DNA of 64,000 nucleotides from Streptomyces brasiliensis (lineage in GTDB: Bacteria > Actinomycetota > Actinomycetes > Streptomycetales > Streptomycetaceae), in the NCBI RefSeq assembly GCF_014647875.1, contig NZ_BMQA01000013.1, forward strand, positions 1 through 64,000. The letters are read 5' to 3'. Positions within the stretch are counted from its first letter, which is position 1, and the number at the start of each line of letters is the position of its first letter. The notes under the pieces are model-generated. The model was not told the DNA's origin, searched no databases, and saw nothing but the letters and a program-made list of their open reading frames with translations. Below, one piece after another: positions 11,155 to 19,159 of the stretch. The position numbers and the translations under genes are program-made.

Positions 11155-11931
11155 TCAGGCGTCCGGGTCGAACGGTATGCCCGACGGCTTCGCGGAGGAG
11201 AGGTGCGAGGCGAACGCGCTGTCCTTCAGGCCGAAGTTGGCGCTGCCGAAGTCGTACGAGCTCAACTTGTCACGCAGGCCCGCCGGGTAGCCGTTCCAGC
11301 CGATCAGCGGCGGGTACTGCCAGGTGCCCTTGTGGTTCTCCGGCGGCTCGTCGCCCGAGTTGGCCAGCCGGAAGCAGTGTGTGCCGACACCGTCCTTGTG
11401 GTAGACGATCTTCGCGTGCGTGCCCTCGAAACGGACCTCGGACACCGGATGCACGGTGAACGAACCGTGGTTGGAGGTCGAGACGTACTGGATCTGGTTG
11501 TTCTGCACCCACACCACGACGTGTTCCCAGTCGTGCCGGTGCCCGCCGAGGCTGATGCCGGGGATCGCCTGGTCCTTCTCGAAGTAGAGGCCGTACAGGT
11601 AGGCGCACCAGCCGTTGTTGCACTTGTAGCGCGAGTAGCTGTTGGTGTTGTCCAGGTCGGAGGCGTCGCGGCAGTTGCCGTTCAGGGCGCCCGTCGGGTT
11701 GAGGCCGGGGTTGATGCTGCCGTCCAAGCCGATGGCAGGCGTCGGGTAGCAGCCGTCCGTGTCGTAGTCGAAGGCGGGCTGGTATGTCGTCTCGACGGCC
11801 TCGGCGTTGCCGGGCAGCGCCGGGGGCGGGGCAGCGAAGGCGACGGCGGGGAAGGCGATGACGAGAGCGGCGGCAGCGGCGAGTCCGGTGAGCCATCTCC
11901 GGGACCGGATGCGGAACGTCCGTGACGGCAC
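11155..11931 (-). CDS. Secreted NPP1 (necrosis-inducing-like) protein
   Basis: 258 aa exported protein. A Sec signal peptide (RSRRWLTGLAAAAALVIAFPAVAFA) ends around residue 35. The mature part carries the NLP/NPP1 fold with its diagnostic GHRHDWEHVVVWV (about residues 128-140), the heptapeptide that in plant-pathogen NLP toxins binds a divalent metal and is needed for membrane damage. Bacterial soil members often have unknown targets. GTG at 11931 has GGAGG 5 nt upstream; an in-frame TTG four codons earlier overlaps that signal. The gene stands alone. Toxicity to plants is a family inference only. Confidence 0.88.
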   Translation of the reverse strand: MPSRTFRIRSRRWLTGLAAAAALVIAFPAVAFAAPPPALPGNAEAVETTYQPAFDYDTDGCYPTPAIGLDGSINPGLNPTGALNGNCRDASDLDNTNSYSRYKCNNGWCAYLYGLYFEKDQAIPGISLGGHRHDWEHVVVWVQNNQIQYVSTSNHGSFTVHPVSEVRFEGTHAKIVYHKDGVGTHCFRLANSGDEPPENHKGTWQYPPLIGWNGYPAGLRDKLSSYDFGSANFGLKDSAFASHLSSAKPSGIPFDPDA

Positions 11932-12055
11932 AGAATCCTCCAACGGCTGTGGGGGGTAAGGGAGTTCAGGATCCCCAGCGCACCTGCCGCTGCCAAGACG
12001 TCACGGGCGTCCCAGTGGTGAAGCCCCGCCCAACAGTTGGCTCTGGGCCCCGGCC

Positions 12056-13063
12056 TCACAGGAGGTCGTCGGGCAGGTCGGCCGCCGACTCCTCGGGCGT
12101 GAGGTCCGGGCGCAGCCTCAGCCACGACGGCTGGCGCAGCAGTCCCGCCCGGGTACGGGTGCTGTAGCTGACCTCGCCGACCAGCCGGGGCAGCACCCAG
12201 TGCGCGCCGGAGACCTCCGGCACCGGATCGAAGGGGCAGGCGCCGGTCTCCGCCGCCCGCAGCAGCGCGGCGAGTTCGGCGCGCTCGGCCTCGCTCCAGC
12301 CGGTGCCCACCCCGCCGACGTACCGCAGCCGCCCGGCGGCACGCTGGCCCACCAGGACGGCGCCGGGCAGACCGGAGAGCCGCCCCTTGCCGGGTAGCCA
12401 GCCGCCCACGACAACGTCCTCGCTGTGCAGGTTCCGGATCTTGATCCAGGCGCGGGAGCGCACCCCCGGCTCGTACACCGAGTCGAGCCGCTTGCACACC
12501 AGGCCCTCGAGGCCGTGCTCCCGGGTGGCCCGCAGCGCCTCGGCTCCGTGCCCGACGACCGCACCCGGCGTCGACCAGTACGGCCCGTCGAGCCCCAGCT
12601 CCTCGAGCCGCCCCCGGCGCCGGGTGTAGGGCGTCCTGAGCAGGGAGTCACCGAGGTGCAGCACGTCGAACAGCACGAGATGGACGGGGACCTGGGCGGC
12701 CCGGCGCGCCGCCCGGGCCGGTGCGTGGGCCAGGCCCATACGGCTCTGCAGCAACTGGAAGTCGGCACGCCCCCGTTCGTCCAGGGCCAGTACTTCGCCG
12801 TCCAGGATCGCGGGGGTCGGGCCCAGGGCGCCGCCCAGCGGCCGGAGTTCAGGATAGGCGCCGGTGATGTCCTCCCCGGAGCGGGCGCGCAGCAGGACAC
12901 TGCCGTCGCCGGGCAGGTACACCATCGCCCGCTGGCCGTCCTGTTTGGTCTCGTACGCCCACCGGGCGTCCTGGGCGCTCGGCGGCAGCGTGCCGGGCGT
13001 GGCGAGCATCGGCGGGATCAGCGGCAGGTTCTCGGCGGTCACGGCAGTAGGTGTCGACCGCAC
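12056..13063 (-). CDS. ATP-dependent DNA ligase, stand-alone
   Basis: 335 aa ligase of the LigC/LigD-ligase-domain type. The nucleotidyltransferase motif I is ETKQDGQRAMVY (about residues 40-51), with the AMP-accepting Lys in KQDG. Motif III is LFDVLHLGDS, motif IV EGLVCKRLDS and motif V AWIKIRNL. An OB-fold domain follows (residues about 220-320). It lacks polymerase and phosphoesterase modules. Such enzymes take part in non-homologous end joining or excision repair; a separate LigD-type phosphoesterase is encoded 14 kb away. The GTG start has a GAGGGGG sequence upstream. It is divergent from the GntR gene. Confidence 0.88.
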   Translation of the reverse strand: MRSTPTAVTAENLPLIPPMLATPGTLPPSAQDARWAYETKQDGQRAMVYLPGDGSVLLRARSGEDITGAYPELRPLGGALGPTPAILDGEVLALDERGRADFQLLQSRMGLAHAPARAARRAAQVPVHLVLFDVLHLGDSLLRTPYTRRRGRLEELGLDGPYWSTPGAVVGHGAEALRATREHGLEGLVCKRLDSVYEPGVRSRAWIKIRNLHSEDVVVGGWLPGKGRLSGLPGAVLVGQRAAGRLRYVGGVGTGWSEAERAELAALLRAAETGACPFDPVPEVSGAHWVLPRLVGEVSYSTRTRAGLLRQPSWLRLRPDLTPEESAADLPDDLL

Positions 13064-13181
13064 CCGGCCCCCTCACTCGCCTTCGGCCACCGGTTCCCCT
13101 GAAGAGCGGCGTGCCGCTCCGCGGGACGAAGGCCTCTCGCCGGGCCCTGCCGGAGACAGTGCGAGCAATACGGCGGACAAA

Positions 13182-13193
13182 ATTGTTGACAAT
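13182..13193. promoter_or_regulatory. Candidate GntR operator ATTGTTGACAAT
   Basis: ATTGT-TG-ACAAT is an inverted repeat about 50 nt upstream of the GntR gene. The same 11 bases, ATTGTTGACAA, recur at 17673-17683 ahead of the importer gene of the same cluster. The embedded TTGACA could be a -35, so binding would block RNA polymerase. Assignment to this GntR protein is inferred from the shared occurrence. Confidence 0.6.
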
Positions 13194-13243
13194 GTTGTTG
13201 GGCTAGATTTACCGTCGACAAGCACTCACTCAGGGAGGGCACG

Positions 13244-13894
13244 ATGCCGAACGAAGCCCGTCCGAGCACCGGGGAGCAGGCCAAGCAGCACGCGTTCACG
13301 CTGCTGCGGCAGGCGATCCTGCACGGCGAGATGGCCCCGGCCCAGCGGCTGGTGGAGAACGAACTCGCCGAGCAGTTCGGTGTGACGCGGGCCAGCATCC
13401 GCGCGGCGCTGATAGATCTGGAGGCGCAGGGACTGGTCGAGCGGATCCGCAACCGCGGCTCGCGGGTACGGGTGGTGACCGTGGAGGAAGCGGTCGCGAT
13501 CACGGAGTGCCGCATGGTCCTGGAAGGACTGTGCGCGGCGAAGGCGGCCGTCGCGGCGAGCGACGAGCAGCTGACCGAACTCGCAGACCTCGGGGCGGCC
13601 ATGGTCAAGGCCGTCACGGACGGCGAGCCGGTCACGTACTCCGAGCTCAACCACGCACTGCACGACCGGGTCCGGGAGATCTCCGGCCAGCGCACCGCCG
13701 TGGAGCTGCTGGAGCGGCTGAACGCCCAACTGGTGCGGCATCGCTTCCAGCTGGCGCTGAGGCCGGGGCGTCCGCAGCAGTCCCTGAGCGAGCATCTGGC
13801 GATGATCGAAGCGATCGTGGCCAGGGACCCGCAGGCGGCCGAAGCGGCTGTCCGCGCCCACCTCACCAGCGTCATCGACGCGTTGCGCGACTGA
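13244..13894 (+). CDS. GntR family regulator, FCD (FadR) subfamily
   Basis: 216 aa repressor. The N-terminal winged helix (about residues 10-80) includes ENELAEQFGVTRASIRAAL and ERIRNRGSRVRVV. The C-terminal FCD helical bundle has the metal-binding His pattern: HALHDRV near 138, EHLAMI near 186 and RAHL near 206. FCD members usually sense carboxylic acids such as aromatic-pathway intermediates. It heads the galB-galC-galD-like operon and shares a candidate operator with the importer gene, so it probably controls this cluster. ATG 13244 has AGGGAGG upstream. Confidence 0.9.
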   Translation: MPNEARPSTGEQAKQHAFTLLRQAILHGEMAPAQRLVENELAEQFGVTRASIRAALIDLEAQGLVERIRNRGSRVRVVTVEEAVAITECRMVLEGLCAAKAAVAASDEQLTELADLGAAMVKAVTDGEPVTYSELNHALHDRVREISGQRTAVELLERLNAQLVRHRFQLALRPGRPQQSLSEHLAMIEAIVARDPQAAEAAVRAHLTSVIDALRD

Positions 13895-14016
13895 CGCGCC
13901 GCACGTCGGGCGCGGGGGCGGGCACCCAACTGTCCACCACGGCGAATCGGCCCACGGGGCGCTGTCCACACCGGCACGCCCTGGGCGATCCGCCTGAAAG
14001 AGGAGTGAGTTCTGCC

Positions 14017-14769
14017 ATGACCGACGCCAACGAGCCCGGTGCCCGACCACGGTCCACCCTGGTCGTCACCGCACACGCCGGGGACTTCGTGTGGCGGGCG
14101 GGCGGTGCCATCGCCCTGGCCGCCTCCCGAGGTGAGAAGGTCACCATCGCGTGCCTGACCTTCGGTGAGCGCGGCGAGTCCGCGAAGGCGTGGCGCGAGG
14201 GCAGGAACCTCGAGGAGATCAAGGCGATACGCCGCGACGAGGCCGAGCGCGCCGCTGCCACCCTCGGCGCCGAGGTCCGCTTCTTCGACGCCGGCGACTA
14301 TCCGCTCGTCGCCACCCCCGAGCTGACGGACCGACTGGTCGCCGTCTACCGTGAGACCCAGCCCGACGTCGTCCTCACCCACCCGACCGAGGACCCGTAC
14401 AACGGCGACCACCCGGCCGCCAACCGCATGGCGCTGGAGGCCCGTGTCCTCGCGCAGGCCATCGGCTACCCGGGCGAGGGCGAGATCATCGGTGCCCCGC
14501 CGGTCTTCTACTTCGAGCCGCACCAGCCGGAGATGAGCGGCTTCAAGCCCGAGGTGCTCCTCGACATCACCGACGTCTGGGACACCAAGCGCAAGGCCAT
14601 GGAGTGCCTCGCCGCCCAGCAGCACCTGTGGGACTACTACACCGACCTCGCGGTGCGCCGCGGTGTGCAGCTGAAGCGGAACGCCGGCCCGAACCTGGGT
14701 CTCGCCCACAAGACCATGGCCGAGGCCTACATGCGTCCCTACCCGGAGATCGCGAAGGAGCTGTCGTAA
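14017..14769 (+). CDS. PIG-L family protein, GalB-like 4-oxalomesaconate hydratase
   Basis: 250 aa metal-dependent protein of the PIG-L deacetylase superfamily. VVTAHAGDFVWRAGGAIALA (residues about 12-31) resembles the GalB hydratase of Pseudomonas gallate degradation rather than sugar deacetylases, which have HPDD at this position. THPTEDPYNGDHPAANR (about 119-135) supplies further metal ligands. GalB adds water to 4-oxalomesaconate to give 4-carboxy-4-hydroxy-2-oxoadipate. GAGGAG fixes the ATG at 14017. The aldolase gene starts within its stop codon (TAATG). Function is inferred from family plus the aldolase and tautomerase neighbours. Confidence 0.8.
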   Translation: MTDANEPGARPRSTLVVTAHAGDFVWRAGGAIALAASRGEKVTIACLTFGERGESAKAWREGRNLEEIKAIRRDEAERAAATLGAEVRFFDAGDYPLVATPELTDRLVAVYRETQPDVVLTHPTEDPYNGDHPAANRMALEARVLAQAIGYPGEGEIIGAPPVFYFEPHQPEMSGFKPEVLLDITDVWDTKRKAMECLAAQQHLWDYYTDLAVRRGVQLKRNAGPNLGLAHKTMAEAYMRPYPEIAKELS

Positions 14770-15479
14770 TGGGCGGCGTCATCGTCACCAACCCCCCGAA
14801 GGCGGCGGCCGGGGACGTCGAGGCGCTCGGCGGCTTCGGTGTGGCCACCATCAGCGAGGCCATGGGCCGCACCGGCCTGCTCGGCCCGGAGATCCGTCCG
14901 ATCCAGCAGGGCGTACGGATGGCCGGCACCGCCGTCACCGTGCTCAGCTGGCCCGGCGACAACCTGATGATCCACGCCGCGGTCGAGCAGTGCGGCGAGG
15001 GCGACATCCTGGTCGTCACCACCACCTCCCCGTCGACCGACGGCATGTTCGGCGAGCTGTTCGCCACCGCGCTGAAGAAGCGCGGTGTGCGCGGCCTGAT
15101 CATCAACGCCGGTATCCGCGACACGCAGGAACTGCGCGACATGGACTTCCCGGCCTGGTCCCGTGCGGTCAGCGCGCAGGGCACGGTGAAGGCGACCGGC
15201 GGCTCGGTCAACGTCCCCGTCGCGATCGACGGCCAGGTCATCCGCCCCGGTGACGTGATCGTCGCCGACGACGACGGCGTGGTCGTGGTGCCCCGCGAGC
15301 GGGCCCGCGCCGCCGCCGACGCCTCCCAGGCCCGGGAGGACAAGGAGGCCAAGGCCCGGTCCGCCTTCCTGGAGGGCCAGCTGGGCCTGGACCGCTATGG
15401 ACTGCGTGACACCCTCGAGCGCCTCGGTGTCGAGTACCAGACCTACGAGGAGTACGCGGGCGAGGGGGCCGGATCGTGA
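14769..15479 (+). CDS. RraA-fold aldolase, 4-carboxy-4-hydroxy-2-oxoadipate aldolase-like (GalC/LigK)
   Basis: 236 aa member of the RraA/HMG-CHA aldolase family. It would cleave 4-carboxy-4-hydroxy-2-oxoadipate into pyruvate and oxaloacetate using a divalent metal. Visible features are the GFGVATISEAMGRTGLL start, GEGDILVV and GLIINAGIRDTQELRD (about residues 112-127), which contains the Arg-Asp metal and substrate motif, and a C-terminal helical extension of the catabolic aldolases. The ATG overlaps the upstream stop and the next gene overlaps its own stop by 4 nt (GTGA). Paired with GalB- and GalD-like genes, an aromatic-ring pathway role is well supported; RraA-type RNase inhibition is unlikely. 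Confidence 0.85.
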   Translation: MGGVIVTNPPKAAAGDVEALGGFGVATISEAMGRTGLLGPEIRPIQQGVRMAGTAVTVLSWPGDNLMIHAAVEQCGEGDILVVTTTSPSTDGMFGELFATALKKRGVRGLIINAGIRDTQELRDMDFPAWSRAVSAQGTVKATGGSVNVPVAIDGQVIRPGDVIVADDDGVVVVPRERARAAADASQAREDKEAKARSAFLEGQLGLDRYGLRDTLERLGVEYQTYEEYAGEGAGS

Positions 15480-16597
15480 GCCGGGGGCCCGAGGAGGTGC
15501 CCTGCCTGCTGATGCGGGGCGGCACCTCCAAGGGTGCCTACTTCCTGGCCGAGGATCTGCCGGCGGACCCCGCCGAGCGCGACGGGCTGCTGCTGCGGAT
15601 CATGGGCAGCCCGGACGACCGGCAGATCGACGGCCTCGGCGGCGCCCACCCGCTCACCAGCAAGGTCGCCGTGATCTCCCCGTCCTCGGACCCGAAGGCG
15701 GACGTCGACTACCTGTTCCTGCAGGTCGTCGTCGACCGGCCGGAGGTCTCCGACCGGCAGAACTGCGGCAACATCCTGGCCGGCGTCGGCCCGTTCGCCG
15801 TCGAGCGCGGACTGGTCGAGCCCGGTGACGAGCGCACCTCGGTCCGGATCCGGATGGTCAACACCGGCGACTACGCGACCGCCACCTTCCCCACCCCGGG
15901 CGGGCGCGTCGACTACACCGGCGACGCCGAGATCTCGGGCGTCCCCGGCACCGCCGCCGCGGTGGTCATCGAGTTCCCGCCGAGCGCGAAGCCGCTGCTG
16001 CCCACCGGCAACGTCCGCGATGTCATCGACGGCGTCGAGGTCACCTGCGTGGACAACGGCATGCCCACCGTCCTGATCCCCGCCACGGCACTGAACGTCA
16101 CCGGCTACGAGAACCCCAGGGACCTGGAGGAGGACCTGGCCCTCGCCGACCGGCTGCGCGATATCCGCCTGGCCGCGGGGCCCCTGATGGGACTCGGCGA
16201 CGTCTCCGCCGCCACCGTCCCCAAGCTGACGCTGCTCGCGGCCCCCCGCGACGGGGGCGCGGTCACCACCCGCACCTTCATACCCGTGCGCTGCCACACC
16301 TCCATCGGCGTCCTAGGCGCGGCCAGTGTCGCCGCCGGACTCCAGGTCGAGGGCAGCGTCGCCGACGGGCTGACCCGGCTCATCGGCGAAAACGGGCAAG
16401 GTGACCGAATTCGCATTGAACATCCCACCGGATTCCTCGATATCGAAAGTAGTCTCGACGGCGGCACCAGCGGTCCGCCCTCCGCCCGACGCACCGCCGT
16501 GGTGCGTACGGCGCGCAAGATCTTCGACGGCATCGTCTTCCCGAGGTCTGCCGAGACGGCTCCGATTCCCGCACAACCCTCTGGAGGTCATCGATGA
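15476..16597 (+). CDS. PrpF family isomerase, 4-oxalomesaconate tautomerase-like (GalD)
   Basis: 373 aa protein of the PrpF/diaminopimelate-epimerase fold. The N-terminus PCLLMRGGTSKGAYFLAED is typical of GalD. DRQNCGNILAGVGPFA (about residues 93-108) contains the Cys equivalent of one catalytic residue, and RCHTSIGVLGAASVA (about 273-287) the second-half counterpart. GalD interconverts keto and enol forms of 4-oxalomesaconate before hydration. The GTG start overlaps the aldolase stop and the ATG of the dioxygenase gene overlaps its stop, so all are coupled. PrpF proper (methylaconitate isomerase) is the main alternative, but no prp genes are nearby. Confidence 0.85.
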   Translation: MSRGPEEVPCLLMRGGTSKGAYFLAEDLPADPAERDGLLLRIMGSPDDRQIDGLGGAHPLTSKVAVISPSSDPKADVDYLFLQVVVDRPEVSDRQNCGNILAGVGPFAVERGLVEPGDERTSVRIRMVNTGDYATATFPTPGGRVDYTGDAEISGVPGTAAAVVIEFPPSAKPLLPTGNVRDVIDGVEVTCVDNGMPTVLIPATALNVTGYENPRDLEEDLALADRLRDIRLAAGPLMGLGDVSAATVPKLTLLAAPRDGGAVTTRTFIPVRCHTSIGVLGAASVAAGLQVEGSVADGLTRLIGENGQGDRIRIEHPTGFLDIESSLDGGTSGPPSARRTAVVRTARKIFDGIVFPRSAETAPIPAQPSGGHR

Positions 16598-17544
16598 CTC
16601 CGCCCCTCGGCGACATCGCGCACATCGGGCACGCCCAGCTCTTCACCCCGGACCTGGACGCCAGCGTCGCCTTCTTCACGGACTACCTGGGCCTCACAGT
16701 CAACGGGCAGGACGGCGACACCGTCTACCTGCGCACCTTCGACGACTACGAGCACCACAGCCTGGTTCTCACCGCCCGTGAGCAGCCCGGCCTCGGCCGG
16801 CTCGCCCTGCGCACCTCCAGCGAGGAGGCCCTCCAGCGCCGTATCAAGGCGATCGAGGAGGCGGGCGGCACCGGACGCTGGGTCGAGGACGAGCCCGGCC
16901 TCGGCAAGCTCTACGTGACCACCGACCCCGACGGCCACGAGCACGCCCTGTACTGGGAGAGCGAGTACTACCAGGCCCCCGACGAGCTGAAGGCCGCGCT
17001 GAAGAACCAGCCGCAGGCCAAGCCCAACCGGGGCGTGGGCGTACGGCGCCTGGACCATGTCAACTTCCTCGCCGCCGACGTCCTGGCGAACGCCGAGTTC
17101 CAGCAGAACGTGCTGGGCGCCCGGCCCACCGAGCAGATCCGCCTCGACACGGGGAAGATCGCCGCCCGCTGGCTGACCTTCACCGACAAGTCGTACGACG
17201 TCGTCTACACGTCCGACTGGACCGGTTCGGCCGGCCGGCTGCACCACATCGCCTTCGCCACCGACACCCGCGAGGACGTCCTGCGCGCCGCCGATCTCGC
17301 CATCGACACCGGCGTGTTCATCGAGACCGGCCCGCACAAGCACGCCATCCAGCAGACGTTCTTCCTCTACGTCTACGAGCCGGGCGGCAACCGTATCGAG
17401 CTGTGCAACCCGCTCACCCGCCTCGTGCTGGCCCCCGACTGGCCGCTGATCACCTGGACAGAGGCGGAGCGTGCCAAGGGGCAGGCCTGGGGACTGAAGA
17501 CCATCGAGTCCTTCCACACCCACGGGACACCACCGGTCGGCTGA
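16594..17544 (+). CDS. VOC-type extradiol ring-cleavage dioxygenase
   Basis: 316 aa two-domain type I extradiol dioxygenase (catechol 2,3-dioxygenase family). Predicted Fe(II) ligands are His155 (LDHVNF), His217 or His218 (LHHIAF) and Glu269 (NRIELCN), spaced as in XylE. The run from HAIQQTFF through LYVYEPGGNRIE fits the family signature H-x(7)-[LIVMF]-Y-x2-[DENTA]-P-x-[GP]-x3-E. In known gallate and protocatechuate 4,5-pathways the ring is opened by LigB-type enzymes, so a VOC enzyme beside GalB, GalC and GalD homologues is unusual. It ends the coupled operon, just before a strong terminator. The exact catechol or pyrogallol substrate is unknown. Confidence 0.88.
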   Translation: MTPPLGDIAHIGHAQLFTPDLDASVAFFTDYLGLTVNGQDGDTVYLRTFDDYEHHSLVLTAREQPGLGRLALRTSSEEALQRRIKAIEEAGGTGRWVEDEPGLGKLYVTTDPDGHEHALYWESEYYQAPDELKAALKNQPQAKPNRGVGVRRLDHVNFLAADVLANAEFQQNVLGARPTEQIRLDTGKIAARWLTFTDKSYDVVYTSDWTGSAGRLHHIAFATDTREDVLRAADLAIDTGVFIETGPHKHAIQQTFFLYVYEPGGNRIELCNPLTRLVLAPDWPLITWTEAERAKGQAWGLKTIESFHTHGTPPVG

Positions 17545-17572
17545 ACCCGACGCCATTCTTGGTCACTTGGGG

Positions 17573-17614
17573 GGGGTAGGCGACGCACCGCTGTGCGGCG
17601 CCCACCCCTCTTTT
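17573..17614 (+). terminator. Rho-independent-type terminator of the catabolic operon
   Basis: A 16-nt arm at 17573-17588 pairs with 17593-17608 in 14 of 16 positions around a CGCT loop and is followed by TCTTTT. It lies 29 nt after the dioxygenase stop and separates the operon from the importer gene, which therefore needs its own promoter. Confidence 0.75.
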
Positions 17615-17672
17615 CACCTGCGCGTTTCCCGAGCTGTGGGGCAGGCCGACCCGCAACTGGATTGTTGCTGAG

Positions 17673-17683
17673 ATTGTTGACAA
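17673..17683. promoter_or_regulatory. Second copy of the GntR operator candidate, ATTGTTGACAA
   Basis: Identical over 11 bases to the sequence at 13182-13192. A further ATTGTTG occurs at 17661-17667. The site ends 5 nt before the -35 of the importer promoter, a typical repressor position. Confidence 0.6.
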
Positions 17684-17688
17684 AAGCG

Positions 17689-17717
17689 TTGACACTCAGG
17701 CCCGCCGCTTCTTAGCT
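17689..17717 (+). promoter_or_regulatory. Predicted promoter of the MFS importer gene
   Basis: TTGACA (17689-17694), 17-nt spacer, TTAGCT (17712-17717). The leader would be about 55 nt before the ATG at 17777, with GAGAGGAA as Shine-Dalgarno. Confidence 0.6.
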
Positions 17718-17776
17718 TGCTTGCGCCCCACCGATTCCCTTCCAGGGGGTTCCTCCTGGACGAGAGGAAAACAACG

Positions 17777-19102
17777 ATGTCCTCCTCACCCGCCCTCTCC
17801 GCCCGCGCCCGCAGACTGGCTCTGCTGGTCGTCGGCCTGTGCTGGCTGGCCGTGCTCTTCGACGGCCTCGACATGTTCATCTACGGCTCGGTCCTGCCGC
17901 ACATGCTGGAGACCAAGGCCCTCGGGATCACCCCCGGCCAGGCCGGCGACCTCGGCAGCTACGCCACGTTCGGCATGCTGATCGGCGCCCTGACGGCGGG
18001 CACGATCGCCGACCGGATCGGCCGCAAGAAGCTGATGGTCGGCTGCGTCACCCTGTTCTCGCTGGCCTCCGCGCTGTGCGCCGTGTCCGGCGGCGTCGCC
18101 GTCTTCGGCCTGGGCCGCACCCTCGCCGGCGTCGGCCTCGGCGGACTCCTGCCGACGGCGATCAGCATGGTCTCCGACTACGCCCGCGGCGGCCGTGCCG
18201 CCCTGACCGTCGGCGTGCTGATGACCGCCCATCACGCGGGCGGGATCCTCTCCGCCTACGTGGCCAAGTGGCTGGTGGAGCCCGTCGGCTGGCGCTCCGC
18301 GTTCTGGGTCTGCGTGGTCCCGCTGCTCTTCGTCCCGGTGCTCGCCAAGATGCTGCCCGAGTCGCTGAGCTTCCTCGTCGCCAAGGGCCGTACCGAGGAG
18401 GCCCGGGCGTTGGCCGGCCGCTACGAGGTCGAACTGCCCGACACCACCGGCCGGAAGACCGCCACCGACCGCTGGGACGCCCTGCGCGGCCTCTTCCGCG
18501 GCGGTGCGTGGTCGCAGACCCTGCTGTACTGGCTGGCCTCCTTCGGCGGGCTCCTCCTCGTCTACGGCGTCGCCACCTGGCTGCCCACCCTGATGCGCGG
18601 CGAGGGCTACAACCTCGGCTCCGCACTGACCTTCGTGGTCCTGTTCAACCTCGGCGGCATCGTCGGCATGCTGATCGCGGGCCGCGCCGCCGACCGCTTC
18701 GGCGCCCCGCGCATCTCGGCGATCTGGTTCGCGCTCACCGCCGTCGGCGTCTTCCTGCTCAGTGTCCGGATGCCGCTCGGCGTGACCTTCCTGGTCGTCT
18801 TCCTCACCGGCGTGTTCCTCAACAGCGCCCAGACGATGATCTATGCGACGGTGTCCCTCCGCGCCACCCCGGACAGCCGCGCCACGGCGGTCGGCTGGAC
18901 CTCCGGCATGGGCCGCTTCGGCGCCGTCTTCGGCCCCTGGCTCGGCGGGCAGCTGCTCGCCGAGGGCCACGGCGACTGGGGCTTCACCGCCTTCGCGCTG
19001 GCCGGCGTCTCCTCGATGGTGTTCATAGGCATCGCGGCCCTCCGCGCGACCGGGCGGCCGGCCGACGACAAGGCCCGGCAGGAACTGGTCACCACCGGCT
19101 GA
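17777..19102 (+). CDS. MFS transporter, aromatic acid:H+ symporter (AAHS) family
   Basis: 441 aa inner-membrane importer with twelve predicted helices. FDGLDMFIYGSVLP in helix 1 contains the charged DGxD-type motif that marks the AAHS family (PcaK, BenK, GalT), and ADRIGRKKLM (about residues 81-90) is the MFS loop 2-3 motif, repeated as GRAADRFGAPR in the second half. It would bring in an aromatic carboxylate by proton symport. It has its own promoter behind a terminator, and shares the candidate GntR operator with the regulator gene, which ties it to the galB-C-D-like operon. The substrate is inferred, probably gallate or a related hydroxybenzoate. Confidence 0.9.
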   Translation: MSSSPALSARARRLALLVVGLCWLAVLFDGLDMFIYGSVLPHMLETKALGITPGQAGDLGSYATFGMLIGALTAGTIADRIGRKKLMVGCVTLFSLASALCAVSGGVAVFGLGRTLAGVGLGGLLPTAISMVSDYARGGRAALTVGVLMTAHHAGGILSAYVAKWLVEPVGWRSAFWVCVVPLLFVPVLAKMLPESLSFLVAKGRTEEARALAGRYEVELPDTTGRKTATDRWDALRGLFRGGAWSQTLLYWLASFGGLLLVYGVATWLPTLMRGEGYNLGSALTFVVLFNLGGIVGMLIAGRAADRFGAPRISAIWFALTAVGVFLLSVRMPLGVTFLVVFLTGVFLNSAQTMIYATVSLRATPDSRATAVGWTSGMGRFGAVFGPWLGGQLLAEGHGDWGFTAFALAGVSSMVFIGIAALRATGRPADDKARQELVTTG

Positions 19103-19117
19103 CCGTCCGTACGCCGA

Positions 19118-19154
19118 CGTACGGCGCCCCCGGTCCCCGGCCCGGCGCCGTACG
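19118..19154. terminator. Bidirectional hairpin between convergent genes
   Basis: CGTACGGCGCC (19118-19128) pairs perfectly with GGCGCCGTACG (19144-19154) around a 15-nt C-rich loop. It sits between the importer stop and the stop of the DUF2690 gene and can serve both. Confidence 0.65.
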
Positions 19155-19159
19155 GCAGT

